DNA from: UBA6183 sp964603255
Lineage (GTDB): Bacteria; Bacteroidota; Bacteroidia; UKL13-3
NCBI GenBank assembly: GCA_964603255.1
Contig: CAZRVA010000002.1
Coordinates: 1-64,000 of the forward strand
Direction of reading: 5' to 3'
Length of the DNA stretch: 64,000 nt
The notes under the pieces are model-generated. The model saw only the letters and a list, made by a program, of their open reading frames with translations. It searched no databases and was not told the DNA's origin. The stretch's first letter is position 1; each line of letters begins with the position of its first letter. Of this stretch, positions 32,434 through 41,405 are shown piece by piece. Made by a program: the position numbers and the translations under genes.

Positions 32434-34371
32434 CTATTCGTAAAAATAACTAATGGGTTTTTCATAAGCATCTTTCAACTTCTCCTTAATCAACGTATCG
32501 TTGGTTAACAGTTCACCTACGCGCTGCTGTTCCTCAGCATTAAGTTTACTTTTTTCTTCGTTTAAATAGGCCTTTGCAATTGCAATTGCAAAAGTGATGT
32601 ACTGCAAATTTTGCTCATCATATTTAAAAGTTGCTATCATGCGCCATGCATCTTTATAACGACCAACATTGTAATATGCACCGGCAAGCGTACTTATTCC
32701 ATCCGAAAATGTAGGAGATATTACATTGGCCTGTTCAAGTAATGGAATGCCCAATTGGTAATTTTGTTCTTTGGTATAACAAACACCCAAATTATTTAAT
32801 ACATGTATTTGATGAGGATTGGCTTGATATGCCTCCTCAAAATACTTTTTTGCCATTGGTAAATCACCCGAAGTAAAATACGCAACACCTGTATACCAAC
32901 TTACCGGAATTGAAAAATAATCCATGTTAAACATGCTAGTGTTGGCTTTAACTGAAGTATTTATTAATACATTCCAGTTTTGGTTTTGATGAGCCTTGTA
33001 CATTTTATTCAACTGCAATTCGCTGTTCCATCTTAATTTGGCTGTATACAAACCAAAGCATGCCATAAAAAGTAATCCAAGTAAAACTGTCTTAAAAGGC
33101 AATACAACTAACTTACCCCATTTTACCGAAGCCAACGCAAAAGCAGCTACAAGCAAAAATACAAAACTGTGTTCTACACGCTCAAGTGGAAAATCAACCA
33201 GTGCAACCACCATGTAACTGACTATAAAAGCAGCAAGTATATTGGTATCTAAAAAGGTATTGTTTGGTTTGATTTTTAACAATGCAATCAACACCAAACT
33301 AAAAATTAACAAATAAGTTATGCCTCCCAAAAAACCAGTTTCACAGAGTACCCATAAAAAATCGTTGTGAGGACGTTGGAATGTGGTTAAGCCCTCTGTT
33401 ACACGGTAATTAAATTCGTAAAACTTTTGTACACCATATTTAGGCAACATAATTTGCCAGTTTCCCGCTCCTACACCCATTGGATATTCTTTAAACATTT
33501 GCCAACTATTTTGCCAAAGAGCAGCACGTTCCTTAAAACTTTCGGTGCGTGTAATAACAGAAAATTTATCCCTAAAAATGTAAGTAGCACCACTAAAAAA
33601 TAAAATCCCTAATACCAATAAAATAGGCAGAAATAATTTGTTGGTTTGATTTTGTTTGGTGTAGTTTTTAAACAATAAAAAAGCATAAAATAATACACCA
33701 ATAATAAGTGCTAATAATGCTGCTCGAGTTTGCAAAAACAACAGTAATACAAGTACCAAAAAGCATAACAACATCAACAAAATTTTATACCTTATTTTGG
33801 TTTGATTTTTAATTCCAATAACTACAAAAGGAAACGTGAACAACAAGTAAGACGAAAGCAAATTTTTATGTCCAAACGTGGCATTTATCTTATAAACGTT
33901 ATCGCTTTCCAATAAATTGATGTGTAGTTTATTTAGCAGAAAAACATCTTTTAAAACTAAGGCAACCGTAATAAAACAAGACGCAATTAAACCATACACC
34001 ACATATTTAAATTGTATGATTTGATTGGCATACAGGAAATAACTCACCAAACTAACTGCAACAAACAACGATATTTTTGTAGCCACAAAAACAGCTTCAA
34101 TTTGGTTGGTGGCATTTAAAACAGAATACCAATAAAATATGGCCAATAAGCCAAACGGTAACAACGCCCATGCATGATAATCTTGAACAAGGCTTTTTCC
34201 ATTGGCAAGCAAATAAATCACACCAACCAAAACATATACACCCAATACAGCAAAACGCGGAATTAAATTAGGATCAACCCCTGATTCATTATAAACCAAT
34301 GGCATCATGGCCAATAACACCATTAAAAAGTAATTCATCCACTGCTGCGATTTAATAGTTTTTGTTTTCAT
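32434..34371 (-). CDS. O-antigen ligase/polymerase-like membrane protein with TPR tail
   Basis: A 645-residue inner-membrane protein with about ten to twelve helices (residues 10-430) and a periplasmic loop carrying the Wzy_C/WaaL pattern GVGAGNWQIMLPKYG and RPHNDFLWVLCETGFLGG. It joins glycan chains to lipid A core or polymerises O units; pili glycosyltransferases (PilO/TfpO type) have the same fold. The last 190 residues hold TPR units (YFTSGDLPMAKKYFEEA, YYNVGRYKDAW), usual for Bacteroidota members. No other O-antigen genes nearby. Start at the ATG that precedes the first helix. Confidence 0.85.
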   Translation of the reverse strand: MKTKTIKSQQWMNYFLMVLLAMMPLVYNESGVDPNLIPRFAVLGVYVLVGVIYLLANGKSLVQDYHAWALLPFGLLAIFYWYSVLNATNQIEAVFVATKISLFVAVSLVSYFLYANQIIQFKYVVYGLIASCFITVALVLKDVFLLNKLHINLLESDNVYKINATFGHKNLLSSYLLFTFPFVVIGIKNQTKIRYKILLMLLCFLVLVLLLFLQTRAALLALIIGVLFYAFLLFKNYTKQNQTNKLFLPILLVLGILFFSGATYIFRDKFSVITRTESFKERAALWQNSWQMFKEYPMGVGAGNWQIMLPKYGVQKFYEFNYRVTEGLTTFQRPHNDFLWVLCETGFLGGITYLLIFSLVLIALLKIKPNNTFLDTNILAAFIVSYMVVALVDFPLERVEHSFVFLLVAAFALASVKWGKLVVLPFKTVLLGLLFMACFGLYTAKLRWNSELQLNKMYKAHQNQNWNVLINTSVKANTSMFNMDYFSIPVSWYTGVAYFTSGDLPMAKKYFEEAYQANPHQIHVLNNLGVCYTKEQNYQLGIPLLEQANVISPTFSDGISTLAGAYYNVGRYKDAWRMIATFKYDEQNLQYITFAIAIAKAYLNEEKSKLNAEEQQRVGELLTNDTLIKEKLKDAYEKPISYFYE

Positions 34372-34542
34372 GTTTGAGTAATAACCAAAGCTAAAAATAA
34401 TATTCAGCATTCAACCCAAAAACCAAATGTCGCAATTTTAAAAAATGCGGTTTAGGTTGATTTAGGATTTTAACCCTCGTTTTTTCAAAAAATCACCCCA
34501 CTTCGCACCACAATTTATAATTATTTGATTTTCTGTTTTTTG

Positions 34543-34619
34543 TTTCGTTTTTCACACCTTATCAACCCTAAATTTTGCATTACTTTTCCACAAAAGTGGG
34601 GGAAAGTGGAGAAAAGTGG
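34543..34619 (+). promoter_or_regulatory. dcw promoter region with three MraZ boxes
   Basis: Three perfect AAAGTGG repeats begin at 34593, 34603 and 34613, exactly 10 bp apart, matching one DNA face per helical turn. MraZ binds such repeats (AAAGTG or TGGG-type) and represses its own operon. A candidate promoter lies before them: TTTCG (34543-34547), 22 bases, AAATTTTG (34570-34577). The boxes lie just downstream of the expected start site, which suits repression. Confidence 0.7.
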
Positions 34620-34661
34620 ATTTTTTGATTTAGTTTAGCGCTGTCTTAAAAAAGTAAAATT

Positions 34662-35129
34662 TTGTCGCAGCTACACGGAGAATATGAATGTAAACTGGAT
34701 GCCAAGGGAAGGTTAATCATACCTGCTGCCCTTAAAAAACAGTTGCCTGAAGCTGCCAAAGACACTTTCTTTATTAACCGTGGTTTCGAAAAATGCTGTG
34801 TTTTGTACCCAAGCAACGAGTGGGAAACCATTGCAGCAGAAATCAATAAACTAAGCGATTACATTAAAAAAGAGCGTGAGTTTAAACGCTACTTTTTACG
34901 TGGTGCAAGCCAATTAGAAATGGATAGCGCAAGCCGCGTTTTGGTTCCTAAAAACATGTTAGAGTATGCAGGTATAACTTCAAACGAAGTGGTGCTATTG
35001 GCATACGGAAACAAAATAGAACTGTGGGGTAAAGCTGCTTACCAACAAATGTTGGATAACGAGCCTGAAGACTTTAGCGCATTAGCCGAAGAGGTAATGA
35101 GTAAACGCGAAAGGAGGAACGATGAGTAA
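34662..35129 (+). CDS. mraZ: Transcriptional regulator MraZ
   Basis: MraZ is a ring-forming double AbrB-like DNA-binding protein that controls the division and cell wall cluster. The 155-residue protein has two copies of the fold with the motif DAKGRLIIPAALKK near residue 12 and DSASRVLVPKNMLEYAG near 93. The start is TTG at 34662 (giving MSQLHGEYECKLD); the next ATG would cut the first strand. Its stop overlaps rsmH by eight bases. Confidence 0.93.
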   Translation: MSQLHGEYECKLDAKGRLIIPAALKKQLPEAAKDTFFINRGFEKCCVLYPSNEWETIAAEINKLSDYIKKEREFKRYFLRGASQLEMDSASRVLVPKNMLEYAGITSNEVVLLAYGNKIELWGKAAYQQMLDNEPEDFSALAEEVMSKRERRNDE

Positions 35130-36042
35130 CACAGGTTATCATGTTCCGGTAATGTTACAAGAATGCTTAGATGGATTAAATATTAAACCGGATGGCGTTT
35201 ATGTAGATGTAACTTTTGGTGGTGGCGGGCACAGCAGAGCAATACTTGAGCGCCTTGGACCAAAAGGAAAGTTAATTGCTTTTGATCAGGATGAAGATGC
35301 CAAACGTAATTTACCTGATGATGAGAGACTGGTATTTATAGATCAGAACTTTGAGTTTATTAAAAATCATATTCAATACCAAGGCCTATTACCTGTAGAT
35401 GGTTTATTGGCTGATTTAGGCGTTTCATCTCACCAATTTGATGTAGACGAGCGTGGTTTTAGTTACCGCTTTGATGATGCCATGTTAGATATGCGTATGG
35501 ACAGAACCGCAGGTAAAAGTGCTGCTGATTTTTTAAATACCGCAACTGAAACTGAATTAGCAGATGCATTTTATTTCTATGGTGAGTTGAACCAGGCTCG
35601 CAGTATGGCCAAACAAATTGTGGTTGGTAGACAAGGCAGAAACATAAGCACCGTTGCCGATTTAAAAAACATATTAAGTCAGTTTGCACCTAAATTTAAA
35701 GACTACAAATTTTGGAGCCAAGTTTTTCAAGCACTTCGCATTGAGGTAAACAGAGAATTAGAAGTATTAAAGAGTTTACTAAACCAATGTGCTGATGTAA
35801 TAAAACCGGGAGGCAGATTGGTAATAATGAGTTACCACAGTCTTGAAGATAGATTGGTGAAAAACTACATCAACAGCGGAAATTTTAAAGGCGAATTAGA
35901 AAAAGATTTTTTCGGGAATGCTATTAAACCTTTCAGTGCATTGAGTAAAAAAGCCATTACAGCATCAACGAAAGAATTGGAAGAAAACACCAGATCAAGG
36001 AGTGCTAAACTGAGAATAGCAGAAAGAAATACAATTAAATAA
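35122..36042 (+). CDS. rsmH: 16S rRNA (cytosine(1402)-N4)-methyltransferase RsmH
   Basis: RsmH methylates N4 of C1402 of 16S rRNA in the P-site. The 306-residue protein starts GYHVPVMLQECLDGL, has the SAM site VDVTFGGGGHSRAILE, GLLADLGVSSHQFD and RGFSYRFDDAMLDMRMD, and ends with VIMSYHSLEDRLVK, the family's classic blocks. A clear Shine-Dalgarno-like AAGGAGG (35111-35117) precedes the ATG, unusual in Bacteroidota. The gene overlaps mraZ. Confidence 0.96.
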   Translation: MSNTGYHVPVMLQECLDGLNIKPDGVYVDVTFGGGGHSRAILERLGPKGKLIAFDQDEDAKRNLPDDERLVFIDQNFEFIKNHIQYQGLLPVDGLLADLGVSSHQFDVDERGFSYRFDDAMLDMRMDRTAGKSAADFLNTATETELADAFYFYGELNQARSMAKQIVVGRQGRNISTVADLKNILSQFAPKFKDYKFWSQVFQALRIEVNRELEVLKSLLNQCADVIKPGGRLVIMSYHSLEDRLVKNYINSGNFKGELEKDFFGNAIKPFSALSKKAITASTKELEENTRSRSAKLRIAERNTIK

Positions 36043-36064
36043 TAACTGAATCCATAAATAATAA

Positions 36065-36454
36065 ATGGCAAACAGAATAATAACAGAAACCGAGGAAGAA
36101 CAAGAAGAGTTAGCTCAAGAAGAAAGACCAAAAGAAACTTCGAAGCTAACAAGTGCCATGAAAAAAATGGCCGACTTCGACTTCAATATCTCCAAAGAAT
36201 GGATGATGAAACAAATTCCATTCGGACTTTTTGTTATGGTGCTATTGCTGATACACATTTATAATGTTCACACAACAGAACGAATTATAAGAAATACAGA
36301 TAAACTAAACAAAGAAATAAAAGAACTGCGATCAGAGTATATCACCATTTTAAGTCAGTTGATGAGCGAAAGTAAACAATCAACCGTAGCACAAAAATTA
36401 GATACACTTGGCATAAAAGAACTTACATCACCACCAATAAAAATAACATACTAA
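36065..36454 (+). CDS. ftsL: FtsL-like cell division protein
   Basis: A 129-residue bitopic protein in the FtsL position between rsmH and ftsI. It has an acidic cytoplasmic N-terminus of about 55 residues, one membrane helix (PFGLFVMVLLLIHIYNV, residues about 52-70) and a periplasmic coiled-coil segment (IIRNTDKLNKEIKELRSEYI) with heptads. FtsL joins FtsQ and FtsB to activate FtsWI. Sequence alone is weak; identity rests on topology, length and position. Confidence 0.8.
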   Translation: MANRIITETEEEQEELAQEERPKETSKLTSAMKKMADFDFNISKEWMMKQIPFGLFVMVLLLIHIYNVHTTERIIRNTDKLNKEIKELRSEYITILSQLMSESKQSTVAQKLDTLGIKELTSPPIKITY

Positions 36455-36458
36455 TAAC

Positions 36459-36518
36459 GAATCAACCAAAAACAAATAACCAATCAACTAATAACAAGTC
36501 AACCAATCAACCAATAAC
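36459..36518 (+). repeat. Degenerate AATCAACC/TAATAAC repeats before ftsI
   Basis: The 70-base gap between ftsL and ftsI is built of imperfect copies of (C)AATCAAC(C/T)AATAAC, for example near 36459, 36481 and 36505. The strand carries almost no G, so the mRNA would be unstructured just ahead of the GTG start of ftsI. Confidence 0.5.
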
Positions 36519-36524
36519 TAAACC

Positions 36525-38651
36525 GTGGCAACCAACAACAGAAAAGTTATATTAATACGTACCTACACCGCATTTGCATTTATGTGTGTGTTTGCTGCTG
36601 CTATTATAGCTTACCTGTTTAAAATACAATTTAAAGAGCGCGAACATTGGATTGAATTAAGCGAAAACCTTAGCACAACCATTCAAACCGTTGAGCCTTC
36701 ACGCGGAAGTATTTTTGCTATTGATGGTAGTTTATTGGCAACATCATTACCTATTTATGATTTGCGATTGGATGGTAAAGCTCCAGGTTTTACCAAAGGT
36801 GATATTTTCGAGAATAATGTTGATTCTTTGGCCTTAATGCTCTCTCAATTATTTGAAGATAGAAGCAAGGCAGAGTATAAAAGAATTTTAACCAGTGTAA
36901 AGAAACGCAAAGACAGGTACTATTTACTTAAACGTAAAGTAAGTTATCCTGAAATGAAAGCCGTTAAGGAATTTCCAATTTTTAGGCTAGGTAAATATAA
37001 AGGCGGATTAACCATTGAAGAGAAAAATAAACGCGAAAAACCTTTTGAATATTTAGCCGAAAGAACAATTGGTTATAATGTTAGTGGCGTTCAACCTGTG
37101 GGTTTGGAAGGTGCATTTAACAAAGACCTAAGCGGTAAAGAGGGTAAACGTGTAATGCAACGTATTGCAGGTGGTACATGGATTCCGGTAAATGATGAAG
37201 AACAAATTGAGGCACGTAACGGTAACGATATTCATACCACAATTGATGTGAATTTACAAGATGTAGCGACACATGCTTTAATGCGCACATTAGTGAATAA
37301 TGATGCCGAATGGGGAACTGCAGTTTTGATGGAAGTAAGCACCGGAGAGATTAGAGCAATTGCTAACTTAACAAGAGTATCTGAAGGTAAATATACTGAA
37401 AAGTATAATTACGCTGTTGGTGAAAGTTTAGAGCCTGGTTCAACATTTAAGTTGGCTAGTTCTTTGGCTTTGTTAGAAGATAAAAAAGTAAAAATGACCG
37501 ACATGTTTGACACCGAAAATGGTGAAAAACGCTACTTCGCAAATGCTGTAATGTATGATAGTGAAAAGGGTGGTCATGGTGTGGTTACTTTCCAACATGC
37601 ATTCGAAATTTCATCAAACGTTGCCATATCAAAGGCAGTATATCAAAACTACAAAAACAATCCTGTTCAGTATTACAATCATTTAGATAGACTTCATTTT
37701 ACTAATCCTTTAGGCCTACAAATTATGGGCGAAGGAAAACCAAGAATTAAACATCCTAAAGATAAAGATTGGTACGGTACAACTTTACCATGGAGCAGCA
37801 TTGGTTATGAAGTGAAGGTAACACCATTACAAGTATTAACCTTATACAATGCTGTTGCAAATAATGGCAAAATGGTTAAGCCACTTTTTGTAAAACGTAT
37901 TACAAACACAGGTAAAGTAATTAAAGAGTTTAAACCAGAAGTAATAGAAGAAAGTATTGCATCACCAGAAACCATTAAAAACTTACGCATTATGATGGAA
38001 GGTGTGGTTGAACGCGGAACAGGAAGTAAACTTAAAAATCCAAACTATAGTGTAGGCGGAAAAACAGGAACAGCCCTTGTTGCTGATGGAAGAAGAGGTT
38101 ACGCACAAACTATTTATCGTTCTTCATTCTGCGGATATTTTCCGGCTAATAACCCTCAATATACTTGTATTGTAATGGTAAATGCTCCAAGCAAAGGTGT
38201 TTATTATGGCGGTGCTGTTGCAGGACCGGTATTTAAAGAAATTGCAGATAAAGTATATGCCAATAGCCACAATTTACATGGCGATATCAAATTGGTTTTA
38301 AATCAAACCAACCCTGCCCCTACTGTAATAAAAAACGCGCATAAACAACATTTACAAACTGCGTTAACTGTATTAGGTAAGGAAACAAAACAAGCTGATT
38401 CTGTTGAGGAAAATGGTAGTGAGTGGGCACAAGCTGTGATGTCTGATAAAGATGCAAAACTGTTGCCTAAAACCATTAATAAAAACTACATGCCGGATGT
38501 AACAGGCATGGGTTTAAAAGATGCTGTTTACCTACTTGAGAATAATGGATTAAAGGTTGAAGTGATTGGTTTTGGTAAAGTAAAAGAACAATCGATACCG
38601 GTAGGAAGCACATTGGTAAAAGGAAGTAAAGTAACCATAAAATTAGGCTAA
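36525..38651 (+). CDS. ftsI: Penicillin-binding protein 3-like transpeptidase FtsI with PASTA domain
   Basis: FtsI cross-links septal peptidoglycan. The 708-residue class B protein has an N-terminal membrane helix, the dimerisation domain from about residue 50 (SRGSIFAIDGSLLATS), and the transpeptidase with SxxK as STFK near residue 306, SxN as SSN near 365 and KTG as GGKTGTA near 511. A C-terminal PASTA domain (MPDVTGMGLKDAVYLLENNGL) follows, which links it to the Spo5D/PBP2x group. The start is GTG at 36525; no suitable ATG precedes the helix. Confidence 0.93.
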   Translation: MATNNRKVILIRTYTAFAFMCVFAAAIIAYLFKIQFKEREHWIELSENLSTTIQTVEPSRGSIFAIDGSLLATSLPIYDLRLDGKAPGFTKGDIFENNVDSLALMLSQLFEDRSKAEYKRILTSVKKRKDRYYLLKRKVSYPEMKAVKEFPIFRLGKYKGGLTIEEKNKREKPFEYLAERTIGYNVSGVQPVGLEGAFNKDLSGKEGKRVMQRIAGGTWIPVNDEEQIEARNGNDIHTTIDVNLQDVATHALMRTLVNNDAEWGTAVLMEVSTGEIRAIANLTRVSEGKYTEKYNYAVGESLEPGSTFKLASSLALLEDKKVKMTDMFDTENGEKRYFANAVMYDSEKGGHGVVTFQHAFEISSNVAISKAVYQNYKNNPVQYYNHLDRLHFTNPLGLQIMGEGKPRIKHPKDKDWYGTTLPWSSIGYEVKVTPLQVLTLYNAVANNGKMVKPLFVKRITNTGKVIKEFKPEVIEESIASPETIKNLRIMMEGVVERGTGSKLKNPNYSVGGKTGTALVADGRRGYAQTIYRSSFCGYFPANNPQYTCIVMVNAPSKGVYYGGAVAGPVFKEIADKVYANSHNLHGDIKLVLNQTNPAPTVIKNAHKQHLQTALTVLGKETKQADSVEENGSEWAQAVMSDKDAKLLPKTINKNYMPDVTGMGLKDAVYLLENNGLKVEVIGFGKVKEQSIPVGSTLVKGSKVTIKLG

Positions 38652-38658
38652 AAATTTA

Positions 38659-40119
38659 ATGAAAACGATACAACAACTAACACAAGCTATTCCTGATGCA
38701 CAAGTAATTGGCAATGCAAATACTACTGTGCTTCATCTAACCTACGATTCTCGTATGGTTGGTGAAGGCTCGTTGTTTTTTGCTGTTAAAGGAACACAAG
38801 TTGATGGTCATAAATACATAGCTGATGTTATAGAAAAAGGCGCTGCCGCCATTGTATGCGAAGTATTGCCTGATACATTAGACGAAACAGTTACTTATAT
38901 TAAAGTAAGCAACACAAGCGAAGCCATGGGTTTAATGGCTGCTGAGTTTTATGATCATCCTTCAAAAAAATTAAAACTTACTGCCATAACCGGAACCAAT
39001 GGAAAAACAACTGTAGCAACTTTGTTATTCCGTTTATTCCGTTCATTTGGTCACAACGTAGGTTTACTCTCTACCGTTCAAAATCAGATTAACGAAACCG
39101 TAATTCCTTCAACACATACCACACCTGATAGTATCAGAATAAATGAACTTTTAGAGCACATGGTTGATGAAGGTTGCGAGTATGCTTTTATGGAAGCAAG
39201 TTCTCACGCCATACATCAAAACCGCATTAAAGGTTTACATTTTGCCGGAACAGTTTTCTCAAACATCACCCATGATCATTTAGATTATCATGGCACATTT
39301 AGCAACTACATCAATGCTAAAAAGAAGTTGTTTGATGATGTGAATGAGGATGCTTTTGCATTAACCAATAAAGACGATAAAAACGGTCTAGTGATGTTGC
39401 AAAACACTAAAGCAACTCGCTACACCTACAGCCTAAAAGCCATGGCCGATTTTAAAGCCAAGATTTTAGAAAGTGATTTTTCGGGCATGTTGTTAAACAT
39501 TGACGAACAAGAAGCTTGGTTTAGGTTAGTGGGCAACTTTAATGCATACAACATTTTAGCTGTTTATGGCACTGCGTTTTTGTTAGGAAAGGAAAAAACA
39601 GAAATCATTAAACACCTCAGCAATATTGAGGCTGTTAAAGGAAGATTTGAATACGTAAGAAGTAAAGATGGTGTTATTGCCATTGTTGATTATGCACACA
39701 CACCTGATGCGTTAAAAAATATTTTAGATACCATTAACGAAATCCGTACACAAAACGAACAACTAATAACTGTTATTGGTTGTGGCGGAAACAGAGATGC
39801 AGCAAAACGTCCGGTTATGGCTGATATAGCCACGGAATACAGCAACAAAGTAATCTTTACAAGTGATAATCCGAGAGACGAAAACCCGGAAACCATTTTA
39901 GATGAAATGCAAAAAGGAGTTAAACCATTGCACTTCAAAAAAACACTTCGCATTACCGATAGAAAGGAAGCAATTAAAGCTGCGATTTCAAATGCAAACA
40001 AAGGCGACATCATTCTGGTAGCTGGTAAAGGGCACGAAAACTACCAGGAAATTAAAGGAGTTAAACACCACTTTGATGATAAAGAAACAGTACTTGAATT
40101 ATTTGAATTAATGAGATAA
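38659..40119 (+). CDS. murE: UDP-MurNAc-tripeptide synthetase MurE
   Basis: MurE adds the third amino acid to UDP-MurNAc-L-Ala-D-Glu. The 486-residue protein has the Mur ligase ATP loop TGTNGKTTVATLL near residue 112, ITHDHLDYHGTF near 208 and the substrate motif DNPRDENPE near 403. DNPR marks enzymes that use meso-diaminopimelate, so the wall is of the Gram-negative DAP type. Seven bases after ftsI in one operon. Confidence 0.95.
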   Translation: MKTIQQLTQAIPDAQVIGNANTTVLHLTYDSRMVGEGSLFFAVKGTQVDGHKYIADVIEKGAAAIVCEVLPDTLDETVTYIKVSNTSEAMGLMAAEFYDHPSKKLKLTAITGTNGKTTVATLLFRLFRSFGHNVGLLSTVQNQINETVIPSTHTTPDSIRINELLEHMVDEGCEYAFMEASSHAIHQNRIKGLHFAGTVFSNITHDHLDYHGTFSNYINAKKKLFDDVNEDAFALTNKDDKNGLVMLQNTKATRYTYSLKAMADFKAKILESDFSGMLLNIDEQEAWFRLVGNFNAYNILAVYGTAFLLGKEKTEIIKHLSNIEAVKGRFEYVRSKDGVIAIVDYAHTPDALKNILDTINEIRTQNEQLITVIGCGGNRDAAKRPVMADIATEYSNKVIFTSDNPRDENPETILDEMQKGVKPLHFKKTLRITDRKEAIKAAISNANKGDIILVAGKGHENYQEIKGVKHHFDDKETVLELFELMR

Positions 40120-40129
40120 AAACCAACTT

Positions 40130-41398
40130 ATGTTATACTACTTATTCGACTATTTAGACAAACAATTTGATTTTCCGGGAGCAGGAATGTTTCAATACAT
40201 TTCATTCCGTGCTGCGTTGGCAATCATTTTGTCGTTAATCATTACCACAGTTTTTGGTAAACGATTAATAAATATGTTACGTAATTTACAAGTTGCAGAA
40301 ACAGTACGTAACCTTGGCTTAGCAGGTGAAAGTCAAAAACAAGGCACACCAACAATGGGCGGTTTAATTATACTTGGTGCTATTGTTTTACCAACTTTAC
40401 TGTTTGCGCGTTTATCTAATGTTTATATCATACTTATTCTTATCTCTACTGTTTGGTTAGGTTTAGTTGGTTTTTTAGATGATTACATCAAAGTATTCAA
40501 GAAAAACAAAGAAGGACTTGCAGGAAGATTTAAAGTATTAGGTCAGGTTGGTTTAGGTGTAATTGTAGCAACTACTTTATATTACAACCAACACGTTAAA
40601 ACCAGAAATTTCTATCATCCAAAAGAAGTAACTGCACAGTTTATTCAAGAGCATAACTTACAACCAACTATAGTTGATAATCAAATGATGTTGGCAGAAG
40701 ATGTAAGGTCAACAATCACTACAATTCCTTTCTTTAAATCAGCTTATTTTGATTATGCAGACTTACTAAAGTTTGTTGGTGAAAGCTATAAAGACTACAA
40801 CTTTTTGATTTATTTAATTGTGGTAATTTTCATTATTACTGCTGTTTCAAATGGTGCAAACATTACAGATGGTATTGATGGTTTAGCAGCTGGTACATCA
40901 GCCATTATTGGTGTAACCTTAGGCATTTTAGCTTACCTATCGGGCAATATGGTATTTAGTAAATACCTAAACATTATGTACATACCACACCTTGGCGAGA
41001 TGGTAATTTTTGCAGGTGCATTTGTTGGTGCTTGCGTTGGCTTTTTATGGTACAACAGCTACCCTGCACAAGTATTTATGGGCGATACCGGAAGTTTAGC
41101 TTTGGGTGGAATTATAGCTTCGTTCAGTTTAATGATTCGCAAAGAATTATTGATTCCTATTTTATGCGGCATCTTTTTAATTGAAAACCTATCGGTAATT
41201 CTTCAGGTGTATTATTTCAAATACCAAAAAAGAAAACATGGTATTGAGTACGCAAGAGAGCATCGTTTATTCAAGATGTCTCCACTACATCATCACTACC
41301 AAAAAAGCGGATACCACGAAGCAAAAATTGTAACACGCTTTTGGATTATAGGAATTTTATTGGCCATTGTAACAGTAATAACTTTAAAAGTTAGATAA
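40130..41398 (+). CDS. mraY: Phospho-MurNAc-pentapeptide transferase MraY
   Basis: MraY makes lipid I from UDP-MurNAc-pentapeptide and undecaprenyl phosphate at the inner membrane. The 422-residue protein has ten hydrophobic helices, the motifs GTPTMGGLIIL near residue 75, VGFLDDYIKVF near 118, NITDGIDGLAAG near 244 and FMGDTGSLALGG near 318, and MSPLHHHYQ close to the C-terminus. It carries the extra periplasmic stretch usual in Bacteroidota MraY (about residues 165-215). Confidence 0.96.
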   Translation: MLYYLFDYLDKQFDFPGAGMFQYISFRAALAIILSLIITTVFGKRLINMLRNLQVAETVRNLGLAGESQKQGTPTMGGLIILGAIVLPTLLFARLSNVYIILILISTVWLGLVGFLDDYIKVFKKNKEGLAGRFKVLGQVGLGVIVATTLYYNQHVKTRNFYHPKEVTAQFIQEHNLQPTIVDNQMMLAEDVRSTITTIPFFKSAYFDYADLLKFVGESYKDYNFLIYLIVVIFIITAVSNGANITDGIDGLAAGTSAIIGVTLGILAYLSGNMVFSKYLNIMYIPHLGEMVIFAGAFVGACVGFLWYNSYPAQVFMGDTGSLALGGIIASFSLMIRKELLIPILCGIFLIENLSVILQVYYFKYQKRKHGIEYAREHRLFKMSPLHHHYQKSGYHEAKIVTRFWIIGILLAIVTVITLKVR

Positions 41399-41405
41399 GA
41401 TAAAA

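Noticed and set aside
36459..36518. CRISPR array
   Set aside because: The repeats are short, imperfect and have no unique spacers of constant length; no cas genes are present.
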